Below are positions 62,797 through 64,000 of a stretch of 64,000 nucleotides of DNA, piece after piece (positions within the stretch are counted from its first letter, which is position 1; every line of letters begins with the position of its first letter). The translations under genes and the position numbers were made by a program. Location: positions 62,001 to 126,000 of the forward strand of contig NZ_FQZQ01000003.1 in NCBI RefSeq assembly GCF_900142085.1, written 5' to 3'. The DNA comes from Shimia gijangensis. GTDB taxonomy: Bacteria > Pseudomonadota > Alphaproteobacteria > Rhodobacterales > Rhodobacteraceae. The notes below the pieces were generated by a model. It was not told the DNA's origin. It searched no databases and saw only the letters and a list, made by a program, of their open reading frames with translations.

Positions 62797-64000
62797 TCAG
62801 ACCAATACGCCCTCTGCCGTCAGGGTTGTCTTTCCGCCCAGGTAGGGCGCGAGAACGTCGGGCAAGACGACCGAGCCATCCGCCTTTTGGCCATTTTCCA
62901 GAACCGCGATCAAACACCGCCCCACAGCAAGGCCCGAGCCGTTCAGCGTGTGCACGAATTCTGGCTTACCACCTTCGGCGGGTTTAAAGCGTGCGTTCAT
63001 GCGGCGGGCCTGAAAGTCCCCACAGACCGACACCGACGAAATCTCGCGATAGGTGTTCTGTCCGGGCAGCCACACTTCGATATCATGGGTGCGCTGCGCG
63101 CCGAATCCCATGTCACCGGTGCACAAGGCAACCGTGCGATAAGGCAGGCCAAGACGCTCCAGAATTCCTTGCGCACAGTCTGTCATGCGATCCAATTCAG
63201 CCCGAGAGGCTTCTGGTTTGGTGATTGACACCATCTCAACTTTTTCAAACTGGTGCTGGCGCAGCATGCCCGATGTATCGCGTCCGGCACTGCCCGCTTC
63301 TGAGCGGAAACACTGCGTATGAGCCACCATACGGCGGGGCAGGCTGTCTTCTTCCACTGTCAGTCCGTTGACCGTATTGGTCAGCGTGACTTCGGCGGTC
63401 GGCACCATCCACCAGCCGTTGGTGGTCTCATATGAATCTTCGCCGAATTTTGGCAACTGTCCTGTGCCATACATCATTTCAGGTTTGACCAGCACAGGTG
63501 TCCAGGTCTCGGTCAGGCCGTTTTCGTCCACATGGGTGTTGATCATGAACTGCGCCAGCGCACGGTGAATGCGCGCAACAGACCCGGTCAGCACCACAAA
63601 CCGCGAGCCAGACAGCTTGGCTGCCAGTTCAAAATCCATACCCGGTTTCACACCGGCAATCTCGAAATGCTCAACCGCCTGAAAGTCCAATTCAACGGGC
63701 GTGCCCCAACGATGTGTTTCCACATTGTCGTCCTCATCCGCGCCCTCAGGCGTGTCTTCAAACGGCAGGTTGGGAATGCCCATCAACAGATCGGTGAGTT
63801 GCTGGTCCAACGCTTTGGCTTCGGTTTGCATGGCCGCTGTTTCGGCCTTTTTCTCGCCCACAAGGGCGCGAAGGCGTTCAAACTCGGCCTCATTTCCGCT
63901 GACCTTGGCAGCACCGACTTCTTTGGCGGCTTTCTTTTGGTCAGACTGAGCTTCTTCGGCGGCCTGGATCTTGGCGCGTCGCTCAGCGTCCAGCGCCAGA
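62797..64000 (-). CDS. serS: Seryl-tRNA synthetase (5' end beyond the window)
   Basis: The reading frame stays open to the right edge, where [20 protein letters not shown] belongs to the N-terminal coiled-coil arm that grips tRNA-Ser. About 400 residues are visible; roughly the first 30 are missing. Class II motifs are seen: motif 2 with [22 protein letters not shown] and motif 3 with [18 protein letters not shown]. Complete at the 3' end. Confidence 0.95.
   Translation of the reverse strand, partial: LALDAERRAKIQAAEEAQSDQKKAAKEVGAAKVSGNEAEFERLRALVGEKKAETAAMQTEAKALDQQLTDLLMGIPNLPFEDTPEGADEDDNVETHRWGTPVELDFQAVEHFEIAGVKPGMDFELAAKLSGSRFVVLTGSVARIHRALAQFMINTHVDENGLTETWTPVLVKPEMMYGTGQLPKFGEDSYETTNGWWMVPTAEVTLTNTVNGLTVEEDSLPRRMVAHTQCFRSEAGSAGRDTSGMLRQHQFEKVEMVSITKPEASRAELDRMTDCAQGILERLGLPYRTVALCTGDMGFGAQRTHDIEVWLPGQNTYREISSVSVCGDFQARRMNARFKPAEGGKPEFVHTLNGSGLAVGRCLIAVLENGQKADGSVVLPDVLAPYLGGKTTLTAEGVLV

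Noticed and set aside
1-64000. CRISPR arrays, rRNA genes, complete prophage or toxin-antitoxin pairs
   Set aside because: No regularly spaced repeats, rRNA sequence, phage structural genes or paired small ORFs of that kind were seen.

Overview
This window is a piece of an alphaproteobacterial chromosome, most likely from the roseobacter group of the Rhodobacteraceae. The evidence is a GapR-type nucleoid protein, an OlsB-type ornithine acyltransferase, the order DUF177-rpmF-plsX-fabH-ihfA-MerR, a CcmI protein, a four-subunit soxBDAG sarcosine oxidase, a DUF1289 protein and an integrated sodium-symporter/histidine kinase. The genus cannot be fixed from this sequence alone.

Layout. 1-5.9 kb: an acyl-CoA-type XRE regulator, a receiver-only response regulator, a small membrane protein, a symporter-histidine kinase and a FliM-like SpoA protein. 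5.9-8.2 kb (minus): a persulfide/sulfur operon (Blh-type phosphatase, two YeeE/YedE half-transporters, an ETHE1-like dioxygenase). It is divergent from a DksA/TraR-like gene, and the shared promoter region carries an FNR-type box. 9.0-11.8 kb: a FadB-like beta-oxidation protein and GapR. 11.8-19.8 kb is an accessory block ending at tRNA-Pro(GGG). It holds an AraC regulator, an arylsulfatase, a DUF2092 protein with a translationally coupled small protein, a barrel gene broken by two single-base losses, a truncated AraC gene, an IS3-family remnant and an integrase remnant. 19.9-24.3 kb: the lipid-synthesis/ihfA operon. 24.4-31.6 kb: bamE, olsB, an ABC-F ATPase, an SDR enzyme, tyrS and anmK. 31.6-32.5 kb: a second island scar, a frameshifted integrase just upstream of dusA. 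32.5-37.0 kb: dusA, a TauE-like exporter, a putative oxygenase and ccmI-ruvX-DUF1289. 37.2-42.5 kb: soxBDAG. 43-52.6 kb: superoxide dismutase, a crotonase-like protein, an EamA/RarD transporter, a LOG-like protein, a LysM protein, a DUF3604 protein and an Atm1-type ABC exporter. 52.8-57.8 kb: an RND efflux pair. 58-64 kb: a YfgM-like protein, bamB, der, a fatty acid desaturase and serS, which runs off the right edge.

Most of the window is orderly core genome with tight operons, many joined by ATGA or TGATG overlaps. Two places stand out as scars of lost mobile DNA, tRNA-Pro and dusA. Each has a broken tyrosine integrase whose 5' side is next to short repeats that look like arm-type binding sites. 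All the frameshifts I could see fall in this accessory DNA; the neighbouring core genes read through intact. That favours true decay over poor sequence quality. No CRISPR array, rRNA or intact transposase was seen.
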